A stretch of DNA of 64,000 bases. Source: Crassaminicella profunda. GTDB lineage: Bacteria; Bacillota; Clostridia; Peptostreptococcales; Thermotaleaceae. The notes under the pieces are model-generated. The model did no database searches, was not told the DNA's origin, and saw only the letters and a program-made list of their open reading frames with translations. The stretch covers positions 4,457,355 through 4,521,354 of the forward strand of contig NZ_CP082326.1 of the NCBI RefSeq assembly GCF_019884785.1. The letters are read 5' to 3'. Positions within the stretch are counted from its first letter, which is position 1. Each line of letters opens with the position of its first letter. Of this stretch, positions 1-7,021 are shown in pieces. The position numbers and the translations under genes are program-made.

Positions 1-1038
1 AAAAAAGATATTGAAAATTTAGGAATTAAAGTATATGAAGTAGATATGAAAAGAGAAATATCTTTATTTGCAGATATAAAATCTATGATATATATATTGA
101 AAATAATTAAGACACAAAATTATGATATTGTTCATTTGCACAGTTCTAAAGCAGGAGCACTGGGAAGAATTATATGTTTTTTCCATAAAATACCGTGTGT
201 TTATACGCCCCATGGATGGGCTTTTAATATAAAGACTAGTAGAGCAAAACAATTAATTTATGCTAATATAGAGAAATTTTTATCCTTATTTACAAAATAT
301 ATTATAAATATTTCAAAATATGAATATGTGTCAGCAGTGAAAAATAAAATAGCGAATGAACAAAAGTTAAAGCTAATTAATAATGGGATAGATATAGAAA
401 AGTATAAACATGTCTGTGTAGACAAGATAAAGTTTAAAGAGAGTTTGAAAGTTCCAAAGGAAACTATTTTAATAGGTATGGTAGGGCGTATTACTGAACA
501 AAAAGACCCAATCTCTTTTGTGAAAATGGCAAGAAAAATAATTAATCGTGGACACAATGTACACTTTATTTTAGTTGGAGATGGGGAATTAAGAAAAGAA
601 GTTGAGAATGAAATAAACCATCAGAATTTAAACAAAAACATAACTATTACTGGATGGATAGATCAGGTAGGAAATTATGTAAAATGCTTTGATATAGGCA
701 TTCTTACTTCAAAATGGGAAGGATTTGGACTTGTATTAGCTGAGTATATGGCATCTAAAGTTCCTGTTGTAGCATCCAATGTAGATGGTATTCCAAATGT
801 AATAATTGATGGAAAAACAGGAATATTAGTCGAAGCTGGTGATATAGATGGATTTGCTGATGCTATTATTAGATTGATAGAGGATAGAACGTTGTATAGG
901 CAATTTGTAGAAAATGGATTTCAAAGAGTTGTAAGTAAGTTTAACATTGATCGAGTAGTTGATGAACATGTACAGATGTATAAACAGATATTAAGAGATG
1001 GCAAGTGTGATTTTGAGAGTAATAAGTCCATTAGTTAG
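1..1038 (+). CDS. Glycosyltransferase family 4, 5' end outside the window
   Basis: The frame is open from base 1, so the gene begins before the window; the first ATG here (46) is internal. About 345 codons remain. It resembles retaining GT-B enzymes of family GT4 that build capsular, exopolysaccharide or teichuronic-type glycans from nucleotide sugars at the inner membrane face. Seen: an N-terminal stretch with HLHSSKAGALGR, a middle GMVGRITEQKDP segment that starts the donor-binding Rossmann lobe, and the family's E-x7-E motif as EGFGLVLAE near base 720. The C-terminus is complete, with the stop at 1036-1038. It is followed by galU and galE remnants and an intact galU, which supply UDP-sugars, so it probably closes a polysaccharide cluster to the left. 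Sugar specificity cannot be read. Confidence 0.9.
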   Translation, partial: KKDIENLGIKVYEVDMKREISLFADIKSMIYILKIIKTQNYDIVHLHSSKAGALGRIICFFHKIPCVYTPHGWAFNIKTSRAKQLIYANIEKFLSLFTKYIINISKYEYVSAVKNKIANEQKLKLINNGIDIEKYKHVCVDKIKFKESLKVPKETILIGMVGRITEQKDPISFVKMARKIINRGHNVHFILVGDGELRKEVENEINHQNLNKNITITGWIDQVGNYVKCFDIGILTSKWEGFGLVLAEYMASKVPVVASNVDGIPNVIIDGKTGILVEAGDIDGFADAIIRLIEDRTLYRQFVENGFQRVVSKFNIDRVVDEHVQMYKQILRDGKCDFESNKSIS

Positions 1039-1060
1039 GATTTGATTGGAGGTAATTGTG

Positions 1061-1165
1061 ATGAAAGTACGAAAAGTCAGTATTTCAGCCGCAAGTCTTG
1101 ATACTAGATTTTTACTTGCTACAAGGAAGGCCTAGTGTCGGTCCCTTAACTTATTAAATAAAGAG
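1061..1165 (+). pseudogene. Internally deleted galU remnant
   Basis: A good ribosome site (GGAGG) precedes an ATG at 1061 that opens 24 codons reading MKVRKVSISAASLDTRFLLA and then TRKA and a stop (1133-1135). This is a decayed form of the galU N-terminus at 2614 (MKVRKAIIPAAGLGTRFLPA). The bases right after it, 1136-1165, match the sequence just downstream of the intact galU (about 3546-3577; for example CCTTAA-TTATT in both). The remnant is thus a galU 5' end joined to galU 3' flank with roughly 850 bp lost. The signature residues G-x-G-T-R are mutated. It may still be translated as a useless short peptide. Confidence 0.75.
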
Positions 1166-1207
1166 TTTTCTGGTCAAGTAAAATTGTAACACTTTTATCT
1201 AATAATT

Positions 1208-2083
1208 TTATGAGTTGTATCGAGCTTCAAAAGGAGTTAATCTTTGATTGAAAGAATGAGGTCTAAGATGGTTATACCAACTATAGGCATAATCATATAC
1301 AGTTCGATTTAACAGATCATCATTTTTAAAATAAAGAAAATATATTAGCTCATTTTTGAATGTATTGAAATATCTTTTCATAGGAGTATCATCATAAGGA
1401 CATCAAGCTTTACTCATACTTTGAGAGATTTTGTTATTATAGCAAAATTGAGTAAATTCTTTAGATGTATACTGACCTCCTTGATTATTGTGCAAGATTA
1501 AACCCGTATTAGCGGGCTTATGATTTTTCAATGCTAATTTTAAGGTTTCAATAGCTAAATCAGATGCAATTTCTTGTTGCTATTACAGACCTATCATATA
1601 AGTCTAAAATAGTGCAATTATAGCGTTTGCTTCCATTATTTAAATTCATATAAGTGAAATCTATGCACCAGACAGAATTAGGCGTTTGGACTGTGAATTC
1701 CCGATTAAGAAGGTTTGGAAACACCTTATGTACAGTTCCTTTTAAGTACGAGGGCTTTTTCTTCATTACTACAGATTTTAATTTTAACTCTACATTCATG
1801 TATTTATGGATGGTAGTTTTACTGTAGAAAAAACCTTTTCTAGCAAGGAAAATTTTCATGTTGCGATGTCCTAAAATACCATTCCTTTTATGAAAAATAG
1901 ATCTTATATTATCCAGTACTTTTTGTTTTTGAGCACGATAAGAAGCCTTTCTATTTTTTTAAAAGTTATAGTAGGTATTAGGACTGATTTTAAATTTTCC
2001 TAGGAACCATCTGACTCCAAATTCTTTATGCTTATTTTGGATAAGCTGATAAATCTTTAATCGATTTCCTTCGCAAAGAATGC
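1208..2083 (-). pseudogene. IS3-family transposase orfB, broken
   Basis: This is the DDE integrase subunit of an IS3-family element. Conserved blocks can be followed in order: HKEFGVRWFLGKF, KNRKASYRAQ, FHKRNGILGHRN, VWCIDFTYM (first catalytic Asp), LILHNNQGGQYTS, CPYDDTPMKRYFNTFKNELIY and YNHLRPHS...LTPFEAR. Damage: an in-frame stop at 1959-1961, a frameshift near 1565, and a TGA at 1403-1405 where the family has Gly before CPYD. The second catalytic Asp is Asn (HNNQG for the usual HSDQG, codon 1494-1496). The catalytic Glu is Lys (MKRYF for MERFF, codon 1376-1378). It is certainly inactive. Confidence 0.9.
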
Positions 2084-2344
2084 CGCTGCTTTTTTTAGGA
2101 ATCTATTCTCCTTTTCAAGTTCTTCTAGTTGTTTACGAAGCTTTAAATTTTCTTGAAAATAGTCATGTTCTTCTTTTGTTGTAGGATTATTTTGGCATTC
2201 TTCACGATAAGACTTCACCCAGTTTGATATACTTGCTTTATTTACACCATACTCTTGTGCAAGACTGGTAAGAGTACGTCCTTCTTCTAAATGAAGGCGT
2301 ATAATCTTATTTTTAAATTCTTGTTCGTATCTTCGTTTTTTCAT
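2057..2344 (-). CDS. IS3-family transposase orfA
   Basis: A 95-residue DNA-binding subunit of an IS3-family transposase. Seen: an N-terminal helix-turn-helix ([19 protein letters not shown], then [22 protein letters not shown]) followed by a leucine-zipper-like coiled coil ([19 protein letters not shown]). It recognises the element's ends and normally forms OrfAB with orfB by frameshifting near its 3' end. The frame is intact and starts with ATG, but orfB is destroyed. Any protein made could at most bind related ends elsewhere. Confidence 0.9.
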   Translation of the reverse strand: MKKRRYEQEFKNKIIRLHLEEGRTLTSLAQEYGVNKASISNWVKSYREECQNNPTTKEEHDYFQENLKLRKQLEELEKENRFLKKAAAFFAKEID

Positions 2345-2410
2345 TGTTGTAACCTCTCTTCTGAAATAAATTATATCATTTATTCGATTGAGGTGTTACA
2401 ACTTCAGTAT

Positions 2411-2593
2411 ACCATTACACCTATACCTGCTGAAGTTAAAGAAAGAAGAGCAGGAAATCCAGCAACTTTAATGGCTTCATCTAAAAAAGCAAAAAATGTT
2501 TTAGGATGGAAGCCTAAATTTGATTCATTAGAAAAAATTATTGCTGATGCTTGGAATTAGCATAGTAAGCATCCAAATGGATATGAGGAATAG
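2411..2593 (+). pseudogene. 3' remnant of galE (UDP-glucose 4-epimerase)
   Basis: Immediately right of the IS, a frame reads [20 protein letters not shown], then [20 protein letters not shown] and ADAWN, a typical extreme C-terminus of GalE. A TAG at 2558-2560 interrupts it where the family has Trp (W-N-W-H), and the frame resumes HSKHPNGYEE to a TAG at 2591-2593. Nothing of the Rossmann domain is present. It has no start and no ribosome site of its own. The IS probably inserted into galE, the 5' part was lost, and a nonsense change followed. Confidence 0.85.
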
Positions 2594-2613
2594 ACAAGGG
2601 GGAAGAGACTACA

Positions 2614-3531
2614 ATGAAAGTACGTAAAGCCATCATCCCAGCAGCCGGACTGGGAACTAGATTTTTACCAGCTACAAAGGCACAGCCTAAAGAAATGCTT
2701 CCTATTGTGGATAAGCCTACACTGCAGTATATTATAGAAGAAGCTGTAAATTCAGGAATTGAAGAGATCTTAATTATTACGGGTCGTAACAAAAAGTCCA
2801 TAGAGGACCATTTTGACCGCTCTGTTGAATTAGAATTTGAACTTGAGAAAAAGGGCAAAAAAGATATGCTCAAAGAAGTTAGAAAAATTAGTGATATGGT
2901 CAATATCCACTATATTCGTCAAAAGGAGCCTAAAGGATTAGGGCATGCTATTCATTGCGCTAAAAGCTTTATAGGAAACGAACCTTTTGCTGTACTTCTT
3001 GGGGATGATATTGTACATAATCCATCAAAACCTTGTTTAAAGCAAATGATTGAAAAATATGATGAGTATAAAACGACTATACTTGGCGTACAGGGAGTAG
3101 AGACGGAAGATGTAAGTAAGTATGGGATTGTTGAAGGGAAATATATAGAAGATGGGGTATATAAGGTAAAAGGCTTGGTAGAAAAGCCTAGTGTAGAGGA
3201 AGCACCTTCTAATGTAGCGATTCTTGGGAGATATATTATTACTGCTAAAATTTTCGAAATATTAGAACACACAAAGCCTGGTAAGGGTGGAGAGATTCAG
3301 CTTACGGATGCATTAAAGGAGTTAGCAAGAAAAGAAGCTATGTATGCTTATAATTTTGAAGGAAAAAGATATGATGTAGGAAATAAGTTGGGATTTTTGG
3401 AAGCTACGGTGGAATTTGCTTTGCGGCGCGAAGATTTACGAGAAGAGTTTTTGAAGTATTTATTAAAGGTTACTGGAAAAGAAACAAAGAGTGTGGCACT
3501 GGAAGAGATTGCATCAACTGAAGAGAAATAG
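2614..3531 (+). CDS. galU: UTP--glucose-1-phosphate uridylyltransferase
   Basis: A 305-residue GalU, the usual length, making UDP-glucose from UTP and glucose-1-phosphate in the cytoplasm for surface polysaccharides, teichoic acids or glycolipids. The N-terminus holds the nucleotide-binding signature AAGLGTRFLPATKAQPKEML (about residues 9-28). Further on are GLGHAIHCAK, the LGDDIV metal/nucleotide site near residue 130, and the VEKPSVEEAPSNVAILGRYI segment. The start ATG follows an AGGGGGAAGAG ribosome site. It lies 20 bases after a galE remnant and has a decayed twin at 1061, so this is the surviving copy after local duplication and loss. Confidence is high. Confidence 0.97.
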   Translation: MKVRKAIIPAAGLGTRFLPATKAQPKEMLPIVDKPTLQYIIEEAVNSGIEEILIITGRNKKSIEDHFDRSVELEFELEKKGKKDMLKEVRKISDMVNIHYIRQKEPKGLGHAIHCAKSFIGNEPFAVLLGDDIVHNPSKPCLKQMIEKYDEYKTTILGVQGVETEDVSKYGIVEGKYIEDGVYKVKGLVEKPSVEEAPSNVAILGRYIITAKIFEILEHTKPGKGGEIQLTDALKELARKEAMYAYNFEGKRYDVGNKLGFLEATVEFALRREDLREEFLKYLLKVTGKETKSVALEEIASTEEK

Positions 3532-3569
3532 ATTAGAAAATCTGGTGTGGGTTCCTTAATTTATTCAAA

Positions 3570-3611
3570 AGAAGAGAGAATTAATCCTTTGGGGTGAGTT
3601 AGCTCTTTTTT
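3570..3611 (+). terminator. Probable rho-independent terminator after galU
   Basis: An imperfect hairpin (AAGAGAGAATTAATCC against GGGTGAGTTAGCTCTT) is followed by seven T residues. The stem is weak in the middle, but the position and T-run fit a terminator. Confidence 0.5.
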
Positions 3612-3749
3612 TGTTTGAAATGAAAGTAGGAGAATAGTAATTTGGTTACATAGAAAACAATTCTAATAAAATCTTGGAAATTTATAAATTTGAGTTAACA
3701 GTAATTTGATGTTAAAATGGAATTAATTTAAAATGTAGGCGGTGAAGTC

Positions 3750-4055
3750 ATGGAAAAAGAATTGCTATTAGCAATTAGAGAAATGCTTAAAGAAGAATTG
3801 AATCCTTTAAAAAATGAAATAAAAGATATAAAAAGTGAAATGACAGATATGAAAAATAGAATGGATGAAACTTATGAAATCGTTAAGGCATTAGAACATT
3901 CGTCAAAAGTGAACAAAGCAGAACATGATCATATGCTAAATGATATAGCACACATTAAAGGGAACGTAGAAATAATCAAAAAAGATATGTATAGAGTTGA
4001 AGAAGCTACAGCTAATAATTGGGCAGATATTGCAAGACTAAAACAAGTAAAATAA
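3750..4055 (+). CDS. Small coiled-coil protein, copy 1
   Basis: A 101-residue hydrophilic protein with no signal peptide or membrane span. Its heptad-like pattern (LKNEIKDIKSEMTDMKNRMD, then HMLNDIAHIKGNVEIIKKDM) predicts two long helices forming a coiled coil. It begins MEKELLLAIREMLKEEL and ends NNWADIARLKQVK. The start ATG is preceded by GGCGGTGAAGTC. The gene at 4639 is a shorter relative with the same leader (GGCGGTGAA) and the same layout, and a VanZ-like gene lies between them. This type of small helical protein is common in clostridia; I do not know a function. Confidence 0.8.
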   Translation: MEKELLLAIREMLKEELNPLKNEIKDIKSEMTDMKNRMDETYEIVKALEHSSKVNKAEHDHMLNDIAHIKGNVEIIKKDMYRVEEATANNWADIARLKQVK

Positions 4056-4119
4056 TTGCCTATAGTGGTGATCATTGCAAGGGCTAAGGTTACAATTGCG
4101 GAAGAGGAATAGAAGATAA

Positions 4120-4587
4120 ATGATAAAAAATAAAAAACAAATGATGATGATATTTTCTTGGATAGGGGTTCTCCTTTGGATGGTACTTATTTTTAATCTA
4201 TCATCCCAAGTTGCAGATGAGTCTAATAAGTTAAGTAAGGGAGTAACAAAAGTTATTGTAAAGACAGTGGAGAGAGTTGCTCCTACGGCGGATTTTAATA
4301 TGGATAGGTTTAATCATGTTGTGAGAAAAAATGCTCACTTTTTTGCGTATTTGGTGTTGGGTATATTTGTTACGAATGCTATGAGGAGAAGTGGGAGAAA
4401 TGGTTTTAGAGGAGTTGTTTTAATACTTTCTATTTGTGTTCTCTATGCAATAAGTGATGAAGTGCACCAAATGTTCGTTCCTGGTAGAGGTCCAGGAGTG
4501 AAGGATGTTTTTATTGATAGTGCTGGAGCGATTGTTGGAATTGGTGTATATAAAGGTTTGGTCACATTAATGAAATTGAAAAGGTAG
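4120..4587 (+). CDS. VanZ-like family membrane protein
   Basis: A 155-residue membrane protein of the VanZ-like family, the family that includes the teicoplanin-resistance protein VanZ; most members are uncharacterised. Hydrophobic spans lie near residues 8-25, 69-88, 97-115 and 130-150. The family hallmarks are present: the N-terminal SSQ after the first span, RKNAHFFAYLVLGI, and DEVHQMFVPGRGPGVKDVFI before the last span. The start ATG at 4120 has an AGAGGAATAG ribosome site. It is flanked by two related coiled-coil genes in the same direction, which may form one transcription unit with it. A link to glycopeptide resistance should not be assumed. Confidence 0.88.
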   Translation: MIKNKKQMMMIFSWIGVLLWMVLIFNLSSQVADESNKLSKGVTKVIVKTVERVAPTADFNMDRFNHVVRKNAHFFAYLVLGIFVTNAMRRSGRNGFRGVVLILSICVLYAISDEVHQMFVPGRGPGVKDVFIDSAGAIVGIGVYKGLVTLMKLKR

Positions 4588-4638
4588 TAGGCCCATGATA
4601 TAATAAAGAAAATAGGACTGATAGGCGGTGAAATAGAA

Positions 4639-4890
4639 TTGGAAAAAGAGATGCTTCAGTTGATATTGAATAAGCTTGATGGAATGGATAAAAGACTTGA
4701 GTCCATGGAAAAACGACAAGATGAAATGTATAGGATGCAAAGATCATTAGAGGAGAACATACAGGTTACAAGAGCAGAGCAAGAAAAAATGACATATATG
4801 GTTGCAGATATACAGGGAAAAGTGACAAAATTAACGGAAGAAGTAGAAGAGCATGATGCAGTAATCAAACAAATTAGAGCTATTAAATAA
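4639..4890 (+). CDS. Small coiled-coil protein, copy 2 (TTG start)
   Basis: An 83-residue hydrophilic, helical protein: MEKEMLQLILNKLDGMDKRL, then ESMEKRQDEMYRMQRSLEEN, ending EHDAVIKQIRAIK. It resembles the protein at 3750 in start, heptad pattern and C-terminus, so it is probably a paralogue. The start is a TTG, chosen because GGCGGTGAA is correctly spaced upstream and the same leader precedes copy 1. A clear terminator follows. Function is unknown; an interaction with the VanZ-like protein encoded between the pair is speculative. Confidence 0.78.
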   Translation: MEKEMLQLILNKLDGMDKRLESMEKRQDEMYRMQRSLEENIQVTRAEQEKMTYMVADIQGKVTKLTEEVEEHDAVIKQIRAIK

Positions 4891-4924
4891 TGAAGTATTA
4901 GTTCTTTCATATATGAATTGATTG

Positions 4925-4962
4925 AAAAGAGAGAGTGAACCCCTTGGGTTGATTCTCTTTTT
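4925..4962 (+). terminator. Rho-independent terminator
   Basis: Stem AAGAGAGAGTGAACC against GGTTGATTCTCTT with a short loop, followed by a T-rich tract. It ends the coiled-coil/VanZ group. Confidence 0.8.
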
Positions 4963-5032
4963 ATTTTTTTGGATACATGAATAAAAATTAGGCAATAATT
5001 TAAGGAGAATTTTAAATAAGGTGGGATGAAGG

Positions 5033-5248
5033 ATGAGAAAGAATAGAGATATGTTATTAAAGGGAATAACCATTGTATTTGTAATAATGACGATTGGAAG
5101 TATTATATATGGAGAAAAAACATTTTATAAAAAAATAGAAAATAGTTTTGAAAAAGCCAGTAAAGAACAAAAGATTGTTAATTCAGTGACAGTGGATGAA
5201 AAATTAACTGTATTAGAAGAGGTATATAGTGAAAAAAGTGTGCAATAA
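5033..5248 (+). CDS. Small single-span membrane protein, unknown
   Basis: A 71-residue protein with an N-terminal membrane anchor (residues 8-26, LLKGITIVFVIMTIGSIIYG) and a charged extracytoplasmic tail ending in EKLTVLEEVYSEKSVQ. A GGTGGGATGAAGG ribosome site precedes the ATG. It lies between a terminator and the secreted charged protein at 5332, with its own AT-rich upstream region. I do not recognise a family. It could be a bitopic partner of the neighbouring anchored protein. Confidence 0.65.
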   Translation: MRKNRDMLLKGITIVFVIMTIGSIIYGEKTFYKKIENSFEKASKEQKIVNSVTVDEKLTVLEEVYSEKSVQ

Positions 5249-5331
5249 ATGATAAAAATATGAAATGATTTGTTATAATAGAGATATAGAAATTTCCTTA
5301 TATTTGAAATAAATACTAAAGGAGGAAAATA

Positions 5332-6039
5332 ATGAAGAAAAAGTTAATTTTGTTTATTTGTATTTTAGCTTTAGCTTTATTGGGGGTAGAATATGTAAAA
5401 AAGGAAGAAAATTATTCCGAGAATGTAGTGAAAAATCAAGTGGTACAAGATGATGTGAACATTGAAAAGAATAAAGATCAAGAAGAGAATAAAGAGAAGG
5501 AAAATAATACAGAAAAAGAAGTGAAAGTCATAGAAAGTAATCAAGCAAAAGAAAGTACAGGAACTAAAAAAAAGGATGAAGAAAAGAAATCGAATACGCA
5601 GCCTATAAAGGGGAAAAATACAGAGACAAAAGATATAGATACTCCAAAGCCTGAAGAAAATCAGGAGCAAGTACAGGAAGAAAAACAATTAACAGAAGAG
5701 GAGATTGTAGCAAAGTATACGGGGCAGTTTACAGCTTTAAGAGGTGAGTTTGAGGGAAAACTAGGTGGACTCATTGGAGAGGCAAAAGGGGAATACAATG
5801 CTTTGTCAGAGGATGATAAGAGTAGTGGAAAGCTTAGCTTAGGATTTAAATATTTAAAAAAGGCGAAAGGGTTGGAGAAGGAATGTGATGGAAGATTTGA
5901 CGCAGTTTTAGAAGAGATGAAAAAGGAATTAACACTGGGTGGATTTAGCACGGATGCAGCAGTAAAGGCAAAAGCTCAGTATAAAAATGAAAAGAGTGAA
6001 AGAAGAACATCTCTAATGAAAAAAGCATTAGGAAAGTAA
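5332..6039 (+). CDS. Membrane-anchored Lys/Glu-rich protein, unknown
   Basis: A 235-residue protein with one N-terminal hydrophobic segment (residues 4-19, no lipobox Cys), so anchored or secreted. A low-complexity linker of Glu, Lys, Asn and Gln follows (about residues 25-120). The C-terminal helical part (about 120-235) contains KYTGQFTALRGEFEGKLGGL and YNALSEDDKSSGKLSLGFKY. The ribosome site AAAGGAGG is strong. The architecture is membrane anchor, flexible spacer, then a compact domain on the outer face, as in many clostridial cell-envelope proteins. I do not recognise the C-terminal domain. Confidence 0.75.
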   Translation: MKKKLILFICILALALLGVEYVKKEENYSENVVKNQVVQDDVNIEKNKDQEENKEKENNTEKEVKVIESNQAKESTGTKKKDEEKKSNTQPIKGKNTETKDIDTPKPEENQEQVQEEKQLTEEEIVAKYTGQFTALRGEFEGKLGGLIGEAKGEYNALSEDDKSSGKLSLGFKYLKKAKGLEKECDGRFDAVLEEMKKELTLGGFSTDAAVKAKAQYKNEKSERRTSLMKKALGK

Positions 6040-6150
6040 TATAGGCATGCATGGGTATGTCTTTTGCTATTAGGATTGGAGTATGATTGACAGTTATGTA
6101 GGAACGTGAAATAATATTTTATAAATGAGATTATTTTGGAGGAGTGGCAT

Positions 6151-6318
6151 ATGTCAGAATACATGAAAAATCTAAAATCAGCTTTTAAAAAAATGAAAAG
6201 AGATCAGACGATGGCAGGAAATCAGCTTGTATTTAAGGAAAAGGAAGCATTGGTTTTGACAAGTGCATTTTTAGCAATTCCTTTATTCGGTATTTTAGTT
6301 ACATTTATTATAAAATAA
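6151..6318 (+). CDS. Small C-tail membrane protein, unknown
   Basis: A 55-residue protein: a basic N-terminal half (MSEYMKNLKSAFKKMKRDQT) and a C-terminal hydrophobic segment (LTSAFLAIPLFGILVTFIIK) that would span the membrane once. The ATG at 6151 is preferred over the TTG fifteen bases upstream because GGAGG at 6138-6142 is correctly spaced for it. No family recognised. It precedes the promoter of the metG T-box and appears monocistronic. Confidence 0.6.
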   Translation: MSEYMKNLKSAFKKMKRDQTMAGNQLVFKEKEALVLTSAFLAIPLFGILVTFIIK

Positions 6319-6389
6319 ATTTTTATGAAGATGATTAAGAGGATTAGATGATAATAATGATTTAAAATTAAAATATACTATAAATAGTA

Positions 6390-6418
6390 TTGACAATACT
6401 TACATATTTTTATAAATT
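6390..6418 (+). promoter_or_regulatory. Sigma-A promoter for the metG leader
   Basis: TTGACA (6390-6395), a 17-bp spacer and TAAATT (6413-6418), placed just before the T-box leader. Confidence 0.75.
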
Positions 6419-6444
6419 AATATATATACTAAATTTATAGGATA

Positions 6445-6703
6445 AAAGTAATGATGGGAAGAGTAAGTATAAAAAAGCGTTACAGAGAGCTAGAAAAGGG
6501 TGAGAACTGGCACGAAGGAATATACTGAAGATGGCCCCTGAACTGCATGGCTGAGAGAAACCTTTAGGTTGTGCCGGAGTTGCATCCGTTAATTTTGCAA
6601 GGTGATATGAGTCACTTACTAAGGTCATCATCGTGAGATGGTGATAAATTAGGGTGGTAACACGAGAATTTTCTCGTCCCTTTCTTTGGGGACGAGTTTT
6701 TTT
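6445..6703 (+). promoter_or_regulatory. Methionine T-box leader
   Basis: A tRNA-sensing leader. The T-box core GGGTGGTAACACG is at 6652-6664. The upstream Stem I region carries ACAGAGAGC and GGTGAGAACTGGCACGAAGG, and the likely specifier codon ATG (Met) lies at 6531-6533 in the context GAAGATGGCCCCTGAA. The terminator hairpin CTCGTCCC/GGGGACGAG with a T-run is at 6673-6703. Uncharged initiator or elongator tRNA-Met would bind the specifier and T-box and stabilise the antiterminator, raising metG expression. The membrane ORF between it and metG would be co-controlled. Confidence 0.93.
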
Positions 6704-6721
6704 ATGCAAAAAAGGTAGGTG

Positions 6722-7021
6722 ATGCTTTTGGCGTTTGGTAAGCAGCTAGGGCTATTTTTAAGATTTATTTATGGTTATTTGATTGGATTTATTTTTATTT
6801 CTATTATTTACATTGTTGTAGGGATTACAGTAATTTTATTTCGTCCAGAACCCTTTTCCATTTTTGTGGTTGAATATATTCAGGAAGTAGATCATTTTAA
6901 ATTGAAGATCACTTTATTAGGGCATTTGGTAATGGGTCTATTTGGTGTAGTCGAATGGATGAAATGTAAAAATGAAATTAGAAGAAGAAAGAAAAAGAGG
7001 AGGAAAAGAACTTATGAGTAA
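6722..7021 (+). CDS. Small membrane protein between T-box and metG
   Basis: About 99 residues. Two hydrophobic segments ([20 protein letters not shown]..., and [18 protein letters not shown]) separate a short outer or inner loop, and the C-terminus is very basic ([13 protein letters not shown]). The ATG at 6722 is preferred over an overlapping GTG because AAAGG is better spaced. Its last 8 bases overlap the start of metG (ATGAGTAA), so translation is probably coupled. No known family. Its place inside a methionine-tRNA-controlled transcript is unusual; it may be only a short passenger, but the good ribosome site and overlap argue for a real gene. Confidence 0.65.
   Translation: MLLAFGKQLGLFLRFIYGYLIGFIFISIIYIVVGITVILFRPEPFSIFVVEYIQEVDHFKLKITLLGHLVMGLFGVVEWMKCKNEIRRRKKKRRKRTYE

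Larger units (their letters stand above)
1173..2412 (-). mobile_element. Decayed IS3-family insertion sequence
   Basis: An orfA plus broken orfB arrangement reads on the minus strand. The ends carry imperfect inverted repeats: TTGTAACAC near 1184-1192 on the left, and GTGTTACAA near 2394-2402 on the right. I could not fix the exact boundaries or see a target duplication. The element has landed in a galE gene, of which only the 3' end survives to its right, and lies against a galU remnant on its left. Because orfB carries two stops, a frameshift and two catalytic substitutions, the copy is immobile unless helped in trans. Confidence 0.85.

Noticed and set aside
4120-4587. Glycopeptide resistance locus based on the VanZ-like gene
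   Set aside because: No vanA/B/H/X/Y/S/R-type neighbours; VanZ-like proteins are common and mostly unrelated to resistance.
6410-6709. Minus-strand frame of 99 codons across the T-box leader
   Set aside because: It is the antisense of a structured RNA with a T-box core and terminator; no ribosome site, no family resemblance.
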